In this document: positions 50,448-60,768 of the stretch, in pieces
Layout: each line of letters begins with the position of its first letter
Position numbering within the stretch: position 1 is the stretch's first letter
Origin: Phycisphaerae bacterium
GTDB taxonomy: Bacteria > Planctomycetota > Phycisphaerae > UBA1845 > Fen-1342
Direction of reading: 5' to 3'
Assembly (NCBI GenBank): GCA_028277645.1
Contig: JANQFV010000072.1
Span: 62,001 to 126,000 of the forward strand
DNA: 64,000 bases
Made by a program: the position numbers and the translations under genes
The notes under the pieces: generated by a model
The model's input: only the letters and a program-made list of their open reading frames with translations
What the model was told of the DNA's origin: nothing
The model's database searches: none

Positions 50448-53400
50448 GAGATCTCCTCCGGTTCGGGCTCGGGCGGTGCCTGTTCGAAGCCGGTCGGCGC
50501 GACGTTCGGCATCTCGCCTGAGTCCAGCGCCGTCAGCTTGGTCCGCAGCGCGGCGAGCAGCTCCGTATCGCGCGCCAAGCGGTCCGCGACGTCGAGATCT
50601 TCAATCAGCGTGCGCGAACGCAACCACGCCGCACGCGCCGCGCTCAAATCGCCAAGTCGTAACGCCGCATCGCCAAGGTGGTCATAGATGACGGCGTCCT
50701 GTCCCGTGACGAGCCGTGTGGCACGCTCGAGGTAGATGCGGGCGCGCGGGAAGTCGCCGAGCTTGTAGTACACCCAGCCGAGCGTGTCGAGATACGCGGG
50801 ATTAAGCGGCTCCGCCGCCACTGCCCGCACCGACATCTTGAGTGCGCGATCGAGATTGCGGTTGGTGTCGGCCCAGGTGTAAGCCAAATCGTTGTTCAGG
50901 CCGGGTTCGAGTGGATCGAGCTCAAGCAGTTGCTCGGTTACGCGTTCGACATCCTCATCACGGCCGGCGGCCTGGAGCGCGAACCGCTTCAGCACGAGCA
51001 GCTCGTACATCGCGAGCCGGTCCTGCGGATCCACACCGACGAGCCAGGCATCACAGAGCGCTACGGCGCGAGCCTGTTCCTCGCCTTCAACGAGGATGGT
51101 CAGCAGACGCTGACGAAGTTGCGCACGCTCGACCGCACTTTCGCGAATGAACCGTTCTTCGAGCAGCGACGCCAGCTCATTAGCGGCCCGCTCCACCTGC
51201 CCCATCTGCACGTAACAGCGTGCCCGCCAATCGAACACACGCAGCAGATCGCGCGGCTCCTGCAAGCGATACTCGCCAACCAGCTCGAGCGCCTCCTCAC
51301 CCCGCTCGGCCGCGAGCAAAATCTCGATGAGCCATTCGCTGATCTGTGGTTGATCCGGCGCTTCGCTGCGCCACTGTCGCACACGCCGTTCGGCGCCGAC
51401 CAGCCGCGGGATCTGCAGGCACACGCCGATATACGCTTCGCGGCGCTGCAATCGTTCGGCGGCGCGCTCGGCGAGCAACTCTTCGGCCCGCGATGCACGC
51501 GCGCGTAATTCGGCATCGTAGTCCTCCTCCGTGACGGACTCCTGGAGGTGCGCCAAGTCGGCAGCCTGCTCGTCGTAGCGCTGTTCCACCTCGTTCAGGC
51601 GCTGCTCGGCATACTCCAGCGCGTCATCCGGTCGCTCGGCGGCCAGCAGCACGCGCATCTTTGCCCGCGGCCAGAGCACACTGTCCGGATCGGATGCAAT
51701 CCACTCGTCCAGTAACCCGAGCGCGTTCTCCGGCTCGCGGAAATCTACGTACGTGGCCAGCAATTGGGCACGGGCCTGATCCAGCTCGGCGGCATCCATT
51801 CCGGTGTCCAGAATGCGCACGAAAATGGCGCGTGCCTCCTCCACCTGGAAATCAGCGAGCAACGCGTCCGCCAGCCGCTGTAGCGCCTCTCGACGGCGTG
51901 GGTAACGCTGTGTGAGATCGCGCAGTGTCTCGATTGCCTCGTCGAGTTCGTAGTGCCGCATGTGCGCGTGTGCCAGCAGGTGCAGCACGCGATCATCGTC
52001 CGGAGCGAGCTGCCGCAGATCATCCAGAATCGTGAGGGCCTCAGCGTCGCGCTGGTGCAGCAGGTAACCCGCCGCGAGTTTCAGCCCGGTGCGCAGATCG
52101 TCCGGATGCGCGGCGAGCTGTTCCTTGAGTTCGGTCAGGTGCTCATCGCGAAGCGGGCGGGCGGCGTGTTTGAGCGTTGTCCGAATGCGACGGAGCGCGT
52201 CGTCGGGGAGACTCGCCGACTGCGCATCTTCGAGCAGCCCCATCGCGATCGTCACCTTTCCGCCTTCGAGATAGCTGTCGACGAGCTCTTCAATGGCTTC
52301 GGCATTGCTCTGATCCAACGTCCACGCCCGCTGGAAGTAACGCTGGGCACCGAGCAGATTGCCGGTCCGCCGGTAGAGCCGCGCGAGGCGCAGGATTGTG
52401 TCAAGGCTCTGCGGCGCGTACTCCAGCGCTTGTTTGAAGGCTGCCTCCGCCGCACCGTTCTCATCCAGGCCAGCGCACGCGGCACCGAAAAGCGCGTGTC
52501 CGGCAGCGATTTGCTCGCTTACCTCCAGGGCTGCCTCGGCGTGGCCGCGGGCTTCTTCCCAACGATACCGCTCCAGCAGGATGCGCCCTCGGGCAAGGTG
52601 CGCGAGCGTCGAGCCCGGGCGGTCGCGCAGTGCGTCATCGAACAATCGCTCGGAAAGCGCGTCCTGCCCCGCGGCGGCGGCCATGGCACCGAGGACCGCG
52701 TACGTCGCGAAGTCGCAATCTGGTGCGGCCGTAAACCGCTCGACCAAGCCAAGAAACTCATTGGTGGCTTCGGACGTCACGGTCCAGTCGCGCAGTCTAG
52801 TAGGTGGGATCGCCGCCTCGTTTGCGTTGTGGCGCACAAACACAATCAACGAGTTCAGCGCCGCCTCCAAATCACCAGATGCCCGGCGTGCCGCGGCCAG
52901 CGCCCAGGCAGCATCAGCCGATTTCGGTCGGGCTTCGGCGACCGCGCCCCAGAGGCGCGCGGCAAGTTCACGCTCGTTCAGGTCATCCAGACGGCGAGCT
53001 ACGTGCTCGGCTAGGCGGACGGCGCGGTCCGCCCCAACAGCATTCGTCAGGTCGGTGACCCACTCCGCCAATTCGCCCGCGGCCTGCCCCGCCTCGACGG
53101 CAACGCCGAGCAATGCCGGCGGCGCAACGCCGCCGTTGTCGTCAGCCGATTGGAACTCGTGGTCGAGACGCTCGCGACAATAGGCGAATGCTTCGGCAGG
53201 GTCGCCGCTGTCCAGTAACGTGCGTACATAGATGCGACCGATCTGCACATCACTCGGGATGGTTTCGGCCGCCCAACGCGCCACACGCACGCGCTCGTCG
53301 GTGCGACCAAGATCAGCGAGCAACGCCAGTCGCCGCTCGAGAGCGCCGTTGGGGTTCTGCGCCAGGATGGCGGCCACTTCCGTGGCGTCGCGGTGTGCGG

Positions 53401-54037
53401 GATGATCCTGCCAAACCGAGCGATCGAACTCAGCGTACGCCTCCGTTGCGGCCAGGGCATAGCCCGCCTCATCGAGCGTTTCACCCAATGCGTACCACGC
53501 GGCCGTGGCGCGCGCGTCGTCGGATGTCGCGGCGCCGAGAATCGTTGCCCGCCGCAGCCACGCGATCGCGTCCGCTTCACGCCCCTGCTCGCGATACAGG
53601 CGGCCCAGCAGGTAGTAGCCCGCGGTGCTGTGCGGGTCGGCGGCGATCGCGCGCTCGAGCGCGAGACGTGCCTCACCAAAGCGCCGTTGTCGACGACGGA
53701 CCTCCGCCAGGAGGTGCAGTAGTTCCGGGGCGGTGGCGATCTGGAGACCGGCATCGATCGCCGCCAACGCGCCGCCGGCGTCTCCGTCAGCCAGGTATTC
53801 CTGCGCAGCGTCGTATTGCGCGCGCCATTCGGACTCGGCGGCGTCGGAGAGCAGCGGAGGGCTGAGCTCGAGCTGTGCGGCTGGTACGTCGGCCAGCGGT
53901 TGAGCCGCGCGGTCCGCTTGTGCCTGCGCGGTGGAGACACAGATCCCCGCGATCCCGGCCATAGTCAGCACAACGGCAAGTTTGCGACAGTAACACCGGC
54001 GGAAGCCGATACGCGGGCGAGTTCGGGTCGTCATCAT
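50444..54037 (-). CDS. Very large exported TPR-repeat protein
   Basis: About 1197 residues. The start is taken as ATG 54037 (AGGAGG 13 bases upstream); it gives a basic n-region and a hydrophobic core around LAVVLTMAGIAGICVSTA, i.e. a signal peptide or N-terminal anchor. The rest is a near continuous array of TPR-like helical pairs (for example YDAAQEYLADGDAGGALAAID and AGYYLLGRLYREQGREADAI), with a central coiled-coil. In PEP-CTERM/exosortase systems a TPR protein of similar size is known (PrsT), but it is a lipoprotein; this one has no lipobox. Its coupling to kdsD suggests a scaffold in envelope or LPS assembly, which is inference. Confidence 0.88.
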   Translation of the reverse strand: MMTTRTRPRIGFRRCYCRKLAVVLTMAGIAGICVSTAQAQADRAAQPLADVPAAQLELSPPLLSDAAESEWRAQYDAAQEYLADGDAGGALAAIDAGLQIATAPELLHLLAEVRRRQRRFGEARLALERAIAADPHSTAGYYLLGRLYREQGREADAIAWLRRATILGAATSDDARATAAWYALGETLDEAGYALAATEAYAEFDRSVWQDHPAHRDATEVAAILAQNPNGALERRLALLADLGRTDERVRVARWAAETIPSDVQIGRIYVRTLLDSGDPAEAFAYCRERLDHEFQSADDNGGVAPPALLGVAVEAGQAAGELAEWVTDLTNAVGADRAVRLAEHVARRLDDLNERELAARLWGAVAEARPKSADAAWALAAARRASGDLEAALNSLIVFVRHNANEAAIPPTRLRDWTVTSEATNEFLGLVERFTAAPDCDFATYAVLGAMAAAAGQDALSERLFDDALRDRPGSTLAHLARGRILLERYRWEEARGHAEAALEVSEQIAAGHALFGAACAGLDENGAAEAAFKQALEYAPQSLDTILRLARLYRRTGNLLGAQRYFQRAWTLDQSNAEAIEELVDSYLEGGKVTIAMGLLEDAQSASLPDDALRRIRTTLKHAARPLRDEHLTELKEQLAAHPDDLRTGLKLAAGYLLHQRDAEALTILDDLRQLAPDDDRVLHLLAHAHMRHYELDEAIETLRDLTQRYPRRREALQRLADALLADFQVEEARAIFVRILDTGMDAAELDQARAQLLATYVDFREPENALGLLDEWIASDPDSVLWPRAKMRVLLAAERPDDALEYAEQRLNEVEQRYDEQAADLAHLQESVTEEDYDAELRARASRAEELLAERAAERLQRREAYIGVCLQIPRLVGAERRVRQWRSEAPDQPQISEWLIEILLAAERGEEALELVGEYRLQEPRDLLRVFDWRARCYVQMGQVERAANELASLLEERFIRESAVERAQLRQRLLTILVEGEEQARAVALCDAWLVGVDPQDRLAMYELLVLKRFALQAAGRDEDVERVTEQLLELDPLEPGLNNDLAYTWADTNRNLDRALKMSVRAVAAEPLNPAYLDTLGWVYYKLGDFPRARIYLERATRLVTGQDAVIYDHLGDAALRLGDLSAARAAWLRSRTLIEDLDVADRLARDTELLAALRTKLTALDSGEMPNVAPTGFEQAPPEPEPEEIS

Positions 54038-54162
54038 GACGCTCTGGCAACCTCCTGGGGAGTATGAGCAGGGCCGACGCCAACGGGCGAGCCCGGCCCG
54101 GACAACCACCATCTTACCCAGTTACTGTTACGTGCCTACTGACAGCGTGGTTGCGATCACGC

Positions 54163-55215
54163 CTAGCCCCGCGACGCCCGTTTTCCGGCTTTCTTCCGGG
54201 CGGACTTCTTCCTGGTGGATGCAGTCGCCTTCTTCTTGCCTGACGAGCTGCTCTTGGCCTTCTTCGTCGCTTTGCGTGCGGCGGACTTGGCAGGTTTGGT
54301 CTTCGTCTTGCGCTTGGCTGTGGCCGCCTTTTTTGTCGCAGCCTTGGCCCGGGGACGCGCGCCCTTGCGAGCACGCTTTGGCTTGGACGCAGCGCCGTCG
54401 GTCTTGGTGGGAGCTTTCGCGGAGCGCTTGCGGGAAGACGCGGTACTCTTGGCGGTGGAGGCTGGTGCGGCTTCCTCCACCTCATCCTCGGCCTCAGCGG
54501 AGCTTTCCTCCTTGTCTGCCAAGCCGGCGACCGTTTGGAGCATGTTCCGCGACGTGCGGTCCGGCGGAACACTGAGAATACGCTCCACCTTGCCGCTGCG
54601 AACGGCTGCGCCGAATTCCGTCCAGGCCTGCTTCTTCAGCAGCGCCACAAACTCCAGACCGTCGTCACTGGAGATCTGCCGCTCGAGGAACCGCTGGGCC
54701 TCGTCGAGTTCACATTTCTCCGCGATGATCTCCTCGCGCCGGGCTAGTGCCCACATCGCCTCGTCCAACGGAATAGCGTGTTGACGGAAACCCAGGAGCC
54801 GGATGCGCGCCCGCGTGTAGGCGTCCAGCCCGTCCACATCTTCGAGATACGCGACCTGATCACGCTTGGACATCTCCAACGCGCGGTCCAGACTTACCGT
54901 ATGCTCACGCGCAAAAATCTTGTTCAGCGCGCGGGAGATATCTTCGCACTTCAGACGCACGTCCGCAAAGTCCGCCAGCACCTCGGACAATTCGAGGGCC
55001 GGAATCACACGCAGCTCGTTATAGTCCACGACCATGCCCCGCAGACGCTCGAGCCCTTCGCTGGCCTTGGTCTCCGGCGTGTCGCGTGAGAGCACGCCGA
55101 GTATCAACTGCGTGATCGGATCACTCGTGGCCGGGTACCCCACCTTACCCAGCTTTGAACGGAGCGAGCTGAAATACAGCTTCAGACGCTTTGCACATTC
55201 GGTTGCGCCCCGCAT
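54163..55215 (-). CDS. Endonuclease III-like helix-hairpin-helix domain fused to histone H1-like tail
   Basis: A 350-residue protein. Residues about 25-185 follow the layout of the endonuclease III/DNA-glycosylase fold: SDPITQLILGVLSRDTPETKA, then VAYLEDVDGLDAYTRAR at the helix-hairpin-helix position and LLGFRQHAIPLDEAM after it. The Lys of the enzyme's GxGxKTA hairpin is replaced (Tyr/Thr here); the Asp of the VDTH-type motif may be kept (Asp151). No four-Cys Fe-S cluster follows. An acidic patch (236-249) leads to a Lys/Ala/Ser/Thr-rich tail (255-350) like histone H1 or Hc1. A catalytically altered DNA-binding or nucleoid protein is inferred. It starts 15 bases after the rbfA stop; AGGAGG lies 11 bases before the ATG. 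Confidence 0.75.
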   Translation of the reverse strand: MRGATECAKRLKLYFSSLRSKLGKVGYPATSDPITQLILGVLSRDTPETKASEGLERLRGMVVDYNELRVIPALELSEVLADFADVRLKCEDISRALNKIFAREHTVSLDRALEMSKRDQVAYLEDVDGLDAYTRARIRLLGFRQHAIPLDEAMWALARREEIIAEKCELDEAQRFLERQISSDDGLEFVALLKKQAWTEFGAAVRSGKVERILSVPPDRTSRNMLQTVAGLADKEESSAEAEDEVEEAAPASTAKSTASSRKRSAKAPTKTDGAASKPKRARKGARPRAKAATKKAATAKRKTKTKPAKSAARKATKKAKSSSSGKKKATASTRKKSARKKAGKRASRG

Positions 55216-55230
55216 GGTTCAACTATCCTC

Positions 55231-55698
55231 CTATCCGGGGTGATCGTCTCGCTCGAGGTCGTCGGCCACCGTCTCGTCGCGTGCCTGCTCAGTCTGCTGG
55301 GGGGCGGCATCCGACGGTAGTTCGTCGTCGCGGTCCCACTCCGGGCGCTCGCCGAGCTCACGCATCGCATCGTCGATGACCTGCACAGTGTTGAACGCGC
55401 CACGGACGGACTCATCCAGCCGAAAGCTCAGCTCGGGAATCTTGCGCATCTTCAGTCGGCGACCGATCGCGCGGCGCAGCAAACCGCTCGCGCTGCGCAG
55501 GGCCTCCAGGCACAACTCCTGTCGCGCGGTACGGTCCATGATACTGACGTGCAGACGGGCCACGCTGAAATCAGCGCTGAGCTCCACGCGCGTGATCGAC
55601 GTGATCGGCGTGATCCGCGGGTCGTTCAGGCGATGCTGGATCATCTCCGCAACGATCGCACGAATCTCACTGGCTACTCGTTCGGTTCTGTGTGACAC
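55231..55698 (-). CDS. rbfA: Ribosome-binding factor A
   Basis: A 155-residue KH-like 30S maturation factor. RVASEIRAIVAEMIQHRLNDPRI and SADFSVARLHVSIMD are typical N-terminal segments; ASGLLRRAIGRRLKMRKIPELSFRLDES is the core. The C-terminal 35 residues are an acidic tail. It is in the conserved infB-ylxP-rbfA order, with truB absent here and replaced by the helix-hairpin-helix/H1-tail gene. Confidence 0.96.
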   Translation of the reverse strand: MSHRTERVASEIRAIVAEMIQHRLNDPRITPITSITRVELSADFSVARLHVSIMDRTARQELCLEALRSASGLLRRAIGRRLKMRKIPELSFRLDESVRGAFNTVQVIDDAMRELGERPEWDRDDELPSDAAPQQTEQARDETVADDLERDDHPG

Positions 55699-55740
55699 AG
55701 CGCTCGTTCTTGGGCAGCGTGCCGCGGGGACAGCACGCGT

Positions 55741-56022
55741 TTAAAGCAGTTCCAACTCGTGATCCAGCAACGAAGCACGCGGGTTCACTCGGATTTCTTC
55801 CAGAATCTTCGTCAGCGAACTTTCGACAAACCGCACGTCATTGGCGACCAACGCCAGACCCAACGTCGCCGCCTGCCGATGATCCAGGTCGTCGACCTCC
55901 GCGACGGACACGTTGTGCCGCGCGGCGATCCGGTCCTTGAGGCTCTTGATCACGCGGCGTTTGTCCTTGAGCGACAACGCCTCGAATATCGCGAGCCGCA
56001 CGCGCAGCACACCCACAACCAT
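55741..56022 (-). CDS. DUF503 (YlxP-like) protein
   Basis: A 93-residue ferredoxin-like-fold protein. MVVGVLRVRLAIFEALSLKDKRRVIKSLKDRI and SVAEVDDLDHRQAATLGLALVAND are diagnostic of DUF503. It usually sits between infB and rbfA, as here, and is thought to assist ribosome or 30S assembly. 28 bases separate it from the infB stop. Confidence 0.95.
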   Translation of the reverse strand: MVVGVLRVRLAIFEALSLKDKRRVIKSLKDRIAARHNVSVAEVDDLDHRQAATLGLALVANDVRFVESSLTKILEEIRVNPRASLLDHELELL

Positions 56023-56050
56023 CGGTGACGATTCCAGTACAGCAATCTGG

Positions 56051-58873
56051 TTACAGTTGCTGCGCCACTTCGATTAATTCGTACGACTGAATAACGTCGC
56101 CCGGCTTGACGTCGTCGAAGTCCTGCAACTTGATACCGCACTCGAGGCCGGCCCGCACCTCGCGGGCGTCGTCCTTGAAGCGCTTCAGCGAATCCAGGCC
56201 CTTGCCTTCTGCAACCACACGTCCATCCCGGATCAACCGCGCCAGATGATTTCGGTGGATTGTGCCATCGGTGACGTAGCAGCCGGCAATTGTGCCCACC
56301 TTGGACACGTGGAAGATCTGCCGCACTTCCGCAGCGCCGCGGATCTCTTCCTTCTGCTCCGGTTCCAACAGGCCAACCAGCGCTTTCTGAAGGTCATCCA
56401 GAATTTCGTAAATAACACGATAAAGGCGCACTTCGACGCCGACCTGATCGGCCAGTTGCCGCGCGCGATCGTCCGCCACCACGTGGAACCCGATGATGAG
56501 CGCCTCCGACGCCTTCGCCAGATTAACATCGGCCTCGGTGATCGCGCCCACCGCCGCGTGCAACACCGTGAGCTTGGCCTTGTCGTTGGGGAAGTCGTCG
56601 AGCGACTTGCGCAGCACCTCGACCGAACCCTGCGTATCGGCCTTGACGATAACGCGCAGTGTCGGGACCTCGGCGCTGGCCGAGTCCAGCATCAGGCTCT
56701 CGAGCGAGCTGACCTTCGTCGACGTCGAAACGAGCGACTCGGCCCTCCGCTGATCTCGAACTTCCTGAGCAATGCCCTTGGCGGTGTTCAGGTTGTCAAC
56801 CACGTATAGCGCGTCACCGGCCACCGGCAGTTCATCCAGGCCGGTGACCTCAACGGGCGTGCTGGGGCCGGCGGACTTGAGTTGCTTGCCGCGATCATCA
56901 CGCAGCGCACGAATGCGACCGGCGCCCGACCCACATACGATTGTCTGCCCGACCTTCAACGTCCCTTCGCGCACGAGCACCTGCGCCGTTACGCCGCGCC
57001 CCTCGCGCATCTGCGCTTCGATGACGCTACCCATCGCGGGAACATCCGGGTCGGCCGTGAGCTCCATCAGCTCGCTGAGCGTGCTCAGGTGCGAAACAAG
57101 GTCGTCGATCCCCTGTCCGGTGGTCGCACTGGTTGGGATAACGTCGGTTTCGCCGCCCCAGGCCGATGGAACGAGTCCGTGCTCAGCCAATTGCCCGTAC
57201 ACGCGATCCACGTCCACGCCGGGGATATCGATCTTGTTGAGCGCGACGACGATCGCTACCTCGGCCGCCTTGGCATGGTTGATCGCCTCGACCGTCTGCG
57301 GCATGACACCGTCGTCCGCTGCCACCACCAGCACGACGACGTCGGTCATGTCCGCCCCGCGGGCGCGCATGGCGGTAAACGCCTCGTGACCGGGTGTGTC
57401 CACAAATGTCACGTGCCAATCGCCGCGGTCCAGTCGATAGGCGCCAATGTGCTGTGTGATGCCGCCGGCTTCACCCGCCGCGACGCGCGTCGCGCGAATC
57501 GCATCCAAGAGAGACGTCTTTCCATGATCGACGTGGCCGAGCATGGCGACGATCGGCGGACGGATTTCGGCGTTCGGGCGTTCGCGCTGCTCGAACTCGT
57601 CCTCGATGCGTTCGTACGCCGTCTTCGCCCGCTCCACCTCGATCGTAATGCCAAGATCGAGCGCGATGAGTTCAACTTGCTCCGCGTCGAGTGACTGGTT
57701 CACCGTCCACAGGCGCCCAGTGTGCTCCATGAGCTTCTTCGAAATCAACGTAAACGGCACACCCAGCGTCGCACAGAGATCCTTGATCGCAATCGGCGTA
57801 CTGACCGCAATATGCTCTTTGCGGACGGGCTGGCCGACGCCGGTCTGCGCCGTCGCCTGCCGGCGACGCTCCGCGGCGCGGCGTTGCTGTAGCCCATGCC
57901 CCGTTACACTCGCAAGCCGCTCTTTGCGCTCAATCAAATCCTGATCACGCCACTCGCGCAGACGCTGATCCACGTCCGTGCTGGTGCCGCGCCGGCGGGG
58001 GCTGCGCGAGCGTGCCCGGGCGTCCGCTTCTTCCTGGCCGCGGCCTTTGCCCTTGCGGCGTAGCGTGCTGGGGGCTTCCGTCGGCTGCGCTGGCGATGGA
58101 CCGCGCGCCGCTGGGGGCCGCGGACGTGGACGCGGGGTGCGCACCGGGTCGGGCGCTTCGATGCGAACCACGTTGGGACCCTTCAGCTCGGCCGGCTTCG
58201 GAACGAGCTTGGGACCGGCAGGTGCCACCGACTCGGGCGGAGCGGCCGGCTCGTCCTCGGCCACGCCTGCCTCCGCGACTGCCGCATCCTCTGCTTCCGC
58301 GTCAGCCGCGGCGGGACGCTCCTCGGCGCCTTCGACGACGTCGGGCTCTGCCGCGACGGCAGCCGGCACTTCTACATCCGTTTCGACCGCTGGTGGCGCT
58401 TCCGCAGGTGCTTCGGGCGCCGCGAGTGCCTCGTCGGCAGCGTCCTTGGACGGTGCGACGACGGCGGGCTCTGCGTCGGCGGCCACGGTCTCGATCGGCG
58501 CGGCTGCCTCGTCGACGACCGCGGCGTCCGGCTCTGCCACGGCTGGTGGCGCTGCAACGGCCGTGTCCCCAGGCTCCGCTTCGGCTACGGCAACGCCGCT
58601 GTCACCGTCATGCGTTCCTTCATCACCCTCTTTTGCGCGGCGTTTGCGCCGTGCGGCGCGTGCCGCTTCGACATCGACCTTCTCGGCAACTTCGACGGAG
58701 GTCACGTCCGCCCCGGCGGAGAACCACTCTCTGATGGACTCTGCCAGTCCAACCGACAGCGCGGCCATGTGGTTCTTCAGTTCGATGCCTTCAGCCCGAC
58801 ACTTCTCAATAACGGCCTTGCTGGGGACACCGAGCTCTTTCGCGAGCGTGTGCACTCTCAACGTCGACGCCAC
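56051..58873 (-). CDS. infB: Translation initiation factor IF-2
   Basis: A 940-residue GTPase. Residues 1-50 are an IF2_N helical module ([21 protein letters not shown]); residues about 60-370 are a low-complexity Ala/Val/Glu/Pro-rich linker; a second IF2_N-like module ([20 protein letters not shown]) comes before the G domain with GHVDHGKT near 446-453, DTPGHEAF and NKID. Domains II-IV end at the stop. The start is GTG 58873: GGGAGG ends five bases upstream. The open frame goes on to 59095 but has no family features there. It directs initiator tRNA to the ribosome. Confidence 0.96.
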   Translation of the reverse strand: MASTLRVHTLAKELGVPSKAVIEKCRAEGIELKNHMAALSVGLAESIREWFSAGADVTSVEVAEKVDVEAARAARRKRRAKEGDEGTHDGDSGVAVAEAEPGDTAVAAPPAVAEPDAAVVDEAAAPIETVAADAEPAVVAPSKDAADEALAAPEAPAEAPPAVETDVEVPAAVAAEPDVVEGAEERPAAADAEAEDAAVAEAGVAEDEPAAPPESVAPAGPKLVPKPAELKGPNVVRIEAPDPVRTPRPRPRPPAARGPSPAQPTEAPSTLRRKGKGRGQEEADARARSRSPRRRGTSTDVDQRLREWRDQDLIERKERLASVTGHGLQQRRAAERRRQATAQTGVGQPVRKEHIAVSTPIAIKDLCATLGVPFTLISKKLMEHTGRLWTVNQSLDAEQVELIALDLGITIEVERAKTAYERIEDEFEQRERPNAEIRPPIVAMLGHVDHGKTSLLDAIRATRVAAGEAGGITQHIGAYRLDRGDWHVTFVDTPGHEAFTAMRARGADMTDVVVLVVAADDGVMPQTVEAINHAKAAEVAIVVALNKIDIPGVDVDRVYGQLAEHGLVPSAWGGETDVIPTSATTGQGIDDLVSHLSTLSELMELTADPDVPAMGSVIEAQMREGRGVTAQVLVREGTLKVGQTIVCGSGAGRIRALRDDRGKQLKSAGPSTPVEVTGLDELPVAGDALYVVDNLNTAKGIAQEVRDQRRAESLVSTSTKVSSLESLMLDSASAEVPTLRVIVKADTQGSVEVLRKSLDDFPNDKAKLTVLHAAVGAITEADVNLAKASEALIIGFHVVADDRARQLADQVGVEVRLYRVIYEILDDLQKALVGLLEPEQKEEIRGAAEVRQIFHVSKVGTIAGCYVTDGTIHRNHLARLIRDGRVVAEGKGLDSLKRFKDDAREVRAGLECGIKLQDFDDVKPGDVIQSYELIEVAQQL

Positions 58874-59367
58874 ACAAACCTCCCAGAAGCGAAGCACGCA
58901 ACAAAAATCCGCCCAGCAGCGCAAACTCACAATGAACGCGCTGCCTGGATCGAACGCCTCAACCCGGCACCGCGCGGTCTCGCGTCCGAAAATCAGCTCC
59001 GTTCGAACAGCGTGCAGATTCCCTGGGGCACGCGATGCCACGGTCGGGAAAACCAATACGTCGGTGCGCCGCGCAGCACACCGGCGCTGTGTCATAACAT
59101 ATCGCAGGTTTGCGGTTTACGCTACCCGCGGTACGTATTCTGAGGCATCGGAGCGGAATTGTCAAAACACCCTGTTCGCACTGTTTCAATTCGTCCGCCA
59201 GATTGACACATACGCAGCATGTGGGTATTGTTCCGGCCGCGCGGCAGCATGGTTGCTTTCCGGCCGCGTCGCGGAGGGTCCGAGGCGTTGAAAGTACGGC
59301 TCTCCTCGGGAAGCGATTTTCGATGGGCTTATTATCGGACTAATAGTTCGCCAGCGGTAGGGCCGCG
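58874..59367. other. Divergent intergenic region between infB and the GT4 gene
   Basis: A 494-base region without a convincing gene. It includes the promoter-like TTGACA/TATTGT at 59203-59231 for the GT4 gene. On the minus strand the infB frame is open to 59095 but non-family. Confidence 0.5.
59203..59231 (+). promoter_or_regulatory. Sigma-70-type promoter for the glycosyltransferase gene
   Basis: TTGACA (59203-59208, perfect) and TATTGT (59226-59231) are separated by exactly 17 bases. Transcription would start near 59239 and leave a leader of about 130 bases before ATG 59368. It is the best promoter match seen in the window. Confidence 0.6.
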
Positions 59368-60690
59368 ATGAAGATCTTCATGCTCGGCTGGGAGTTCCCG
59401 CCTTTCATCAGCGGCGGCCTCGGCACCGCCTGCTTCGGTCTCACCCGCGGTCTCGATCGCGTCGGTGTTGATATAACGTTCGTTCTGCCGCGCCCGATCG
59501 AAAACGCCGATGCGGAACACGTACGCATTCTCTCGCCGGCGAGCGCTACCGCCGGCCGACGTGCAGAGGTGCCGTACGCGACCATCGCCAGTGAATTCAA
59601 ACACGTGACCATCCGAGGGGTCGATGCGGCCCTGGATCCGTACGCGCGTCCATCCGACGAGCCGTCAACGCACCAGACAGAACGACGAGTTGCTGAATCA
59701 CCGGCGATTCCGGCCCAACCAGCCCCGGTGTCCGTGCTCGGCAACAGTCCCGGTTCGCACTACGGCGGCGACATGTTCGCCGAGATCGAGCGGTATGCCA
59801 CGCTTGCGACCAACCTGGTGAGCCACGAAACGTTCGACGTCGTTCACGCCCACGACTGGATGACGTATCTCGCCGGCATCGAGATCGCACGCGAGAGTAG
59901 GCGCCCGCTGGTGGTGCACGTCCATTCGACGGAATTCGACCGCTCTGGCTTCCACGTTAATCAGCGCATCTATGACATTGAGCGCGCCGGCATGCACGCT
60001 GCCAGACGGATCATCGCCGTCAGTTACCTGACGCGGAACATCATTCTGCGCCACTATGGCGTGGATCCACGGAAGGTAGACGTAGTCTACAACGCGATCG
60101 ATGACGACCTCGAAGAACAGTCGCGGACCGAGCTCCCCCCTATCGCGCGTGACGACAAGATCGTGCTCTTCCTGGGCCGCATTACCATGCAGAAAGGTCC
60201 GGAATACTTCCTGGCGGCGGCGAAGCGCGTATTGGAGGTCATGGATAATGTGCGTTTCGTCATGGCGGGCAGCGGCGACCTAGTCCGCCGCATGATCGAG
60301 CTCGCCGCCGAGATGGGCATCGGCCACAAGGTGCTCTTCACCGGTTTTCTCCGCGGGGACGACGTGCGGCGCGTGTTTCAGATGGCGGACTTATACGTCA
60401 TGCCGTCGGTGTCTGAGCCGTTCGGCATCGCCCCGCTGGAGGCACTCACGCATGACGTCCCCGTGCTCATCTCCAAGCAAAGCGGAGTGGCCGAAGTATT
60501 GACACACGCACTCAAGGTCGACTTCTGGGATGTCGACGAAATGGCGAACAAGATCGTAGCGGTCCTGCGGCACCCGCCTTTGCAGGCCACGCTGCGCGAG
60601 CACGGCAGCATTGAAGTACAGCGCTTTAGTTGGCAGGATGCAGCGACGCGTTGCCTGCAGGTGTACCAGACAGCTTGCGGAAGCGCTTAG
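59368..60690 (+). CDS. GT4/glycogen-synthase-like glycosyltransferase
   Basis: A 440-residue GT-B enzyme. FMLGWEFPPFISGGLGTACFGL is the glycogen-synthase-type N-terminus with the GGLG loop; HAHDWMTYLAG, VLFLGRITMQKGPEYFL and SEPFGIAPLEAL (E-x7-E) follow. The residues 100-125 region is a low-complexity insertion. Next to a GH57 gene, it is probably an alpha-glucan (glycogen-type) synthase or a maltodextrin-forming transferase. The promoter at 59203 serves it. Confidence 0.92.
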   Translation: MKIFMLGWEFPPFISGGLGTACFGLTRGLDRVGVDITFVLPRPIENADAEHVRILSPASATAGRRAEVPYATIASEFKHVTIRGVDAALDPYARPSDEPSTHQTERRVAESPAIPAQPAPVSVLGNSPGSHYGGDMFAEIERYATLATNLVSHETFDVVHAHDWMTYLAGIEIARESRRPLVVHVHSTEFDRSGFHVNQRIYDIERAGMHAARRIIAVSYLTRNIILRHYGVDPRKVDVVYNAIDDDLEEQSRTELPPIARDDKIVLFLGRITMQKGPEYFLAAAKRVLEVMDNVRFVMAGSGDLVRRMIELAAEMGIGHKVLFTGFLRGDDVRRVFQMADLYVMPSVSEPFGIAPLEALTHDVPVLISKQSGVAEVLTHALKVDFWDVDEMANKIVAVLRHPPLQATLREHGSIEVQRFSWQDAATRCLQVYQTACGSA

Positions 60691-60768
60691 TGCGGGCATG
60701 TGCGTCGCGCCGGACCGTCTCCGACCCGGTTTCGCGTGACAGCGCCCGAATGTGAATGGATTCGCCCG

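Noticed and set aside
58874..59095. Extension of the infB reading frame upstream to 59095
   Set aside because: The IF2_N module begins at the GTG at 58873 with GGGAGG five bases before it; the upstream part is unlike IF-2.
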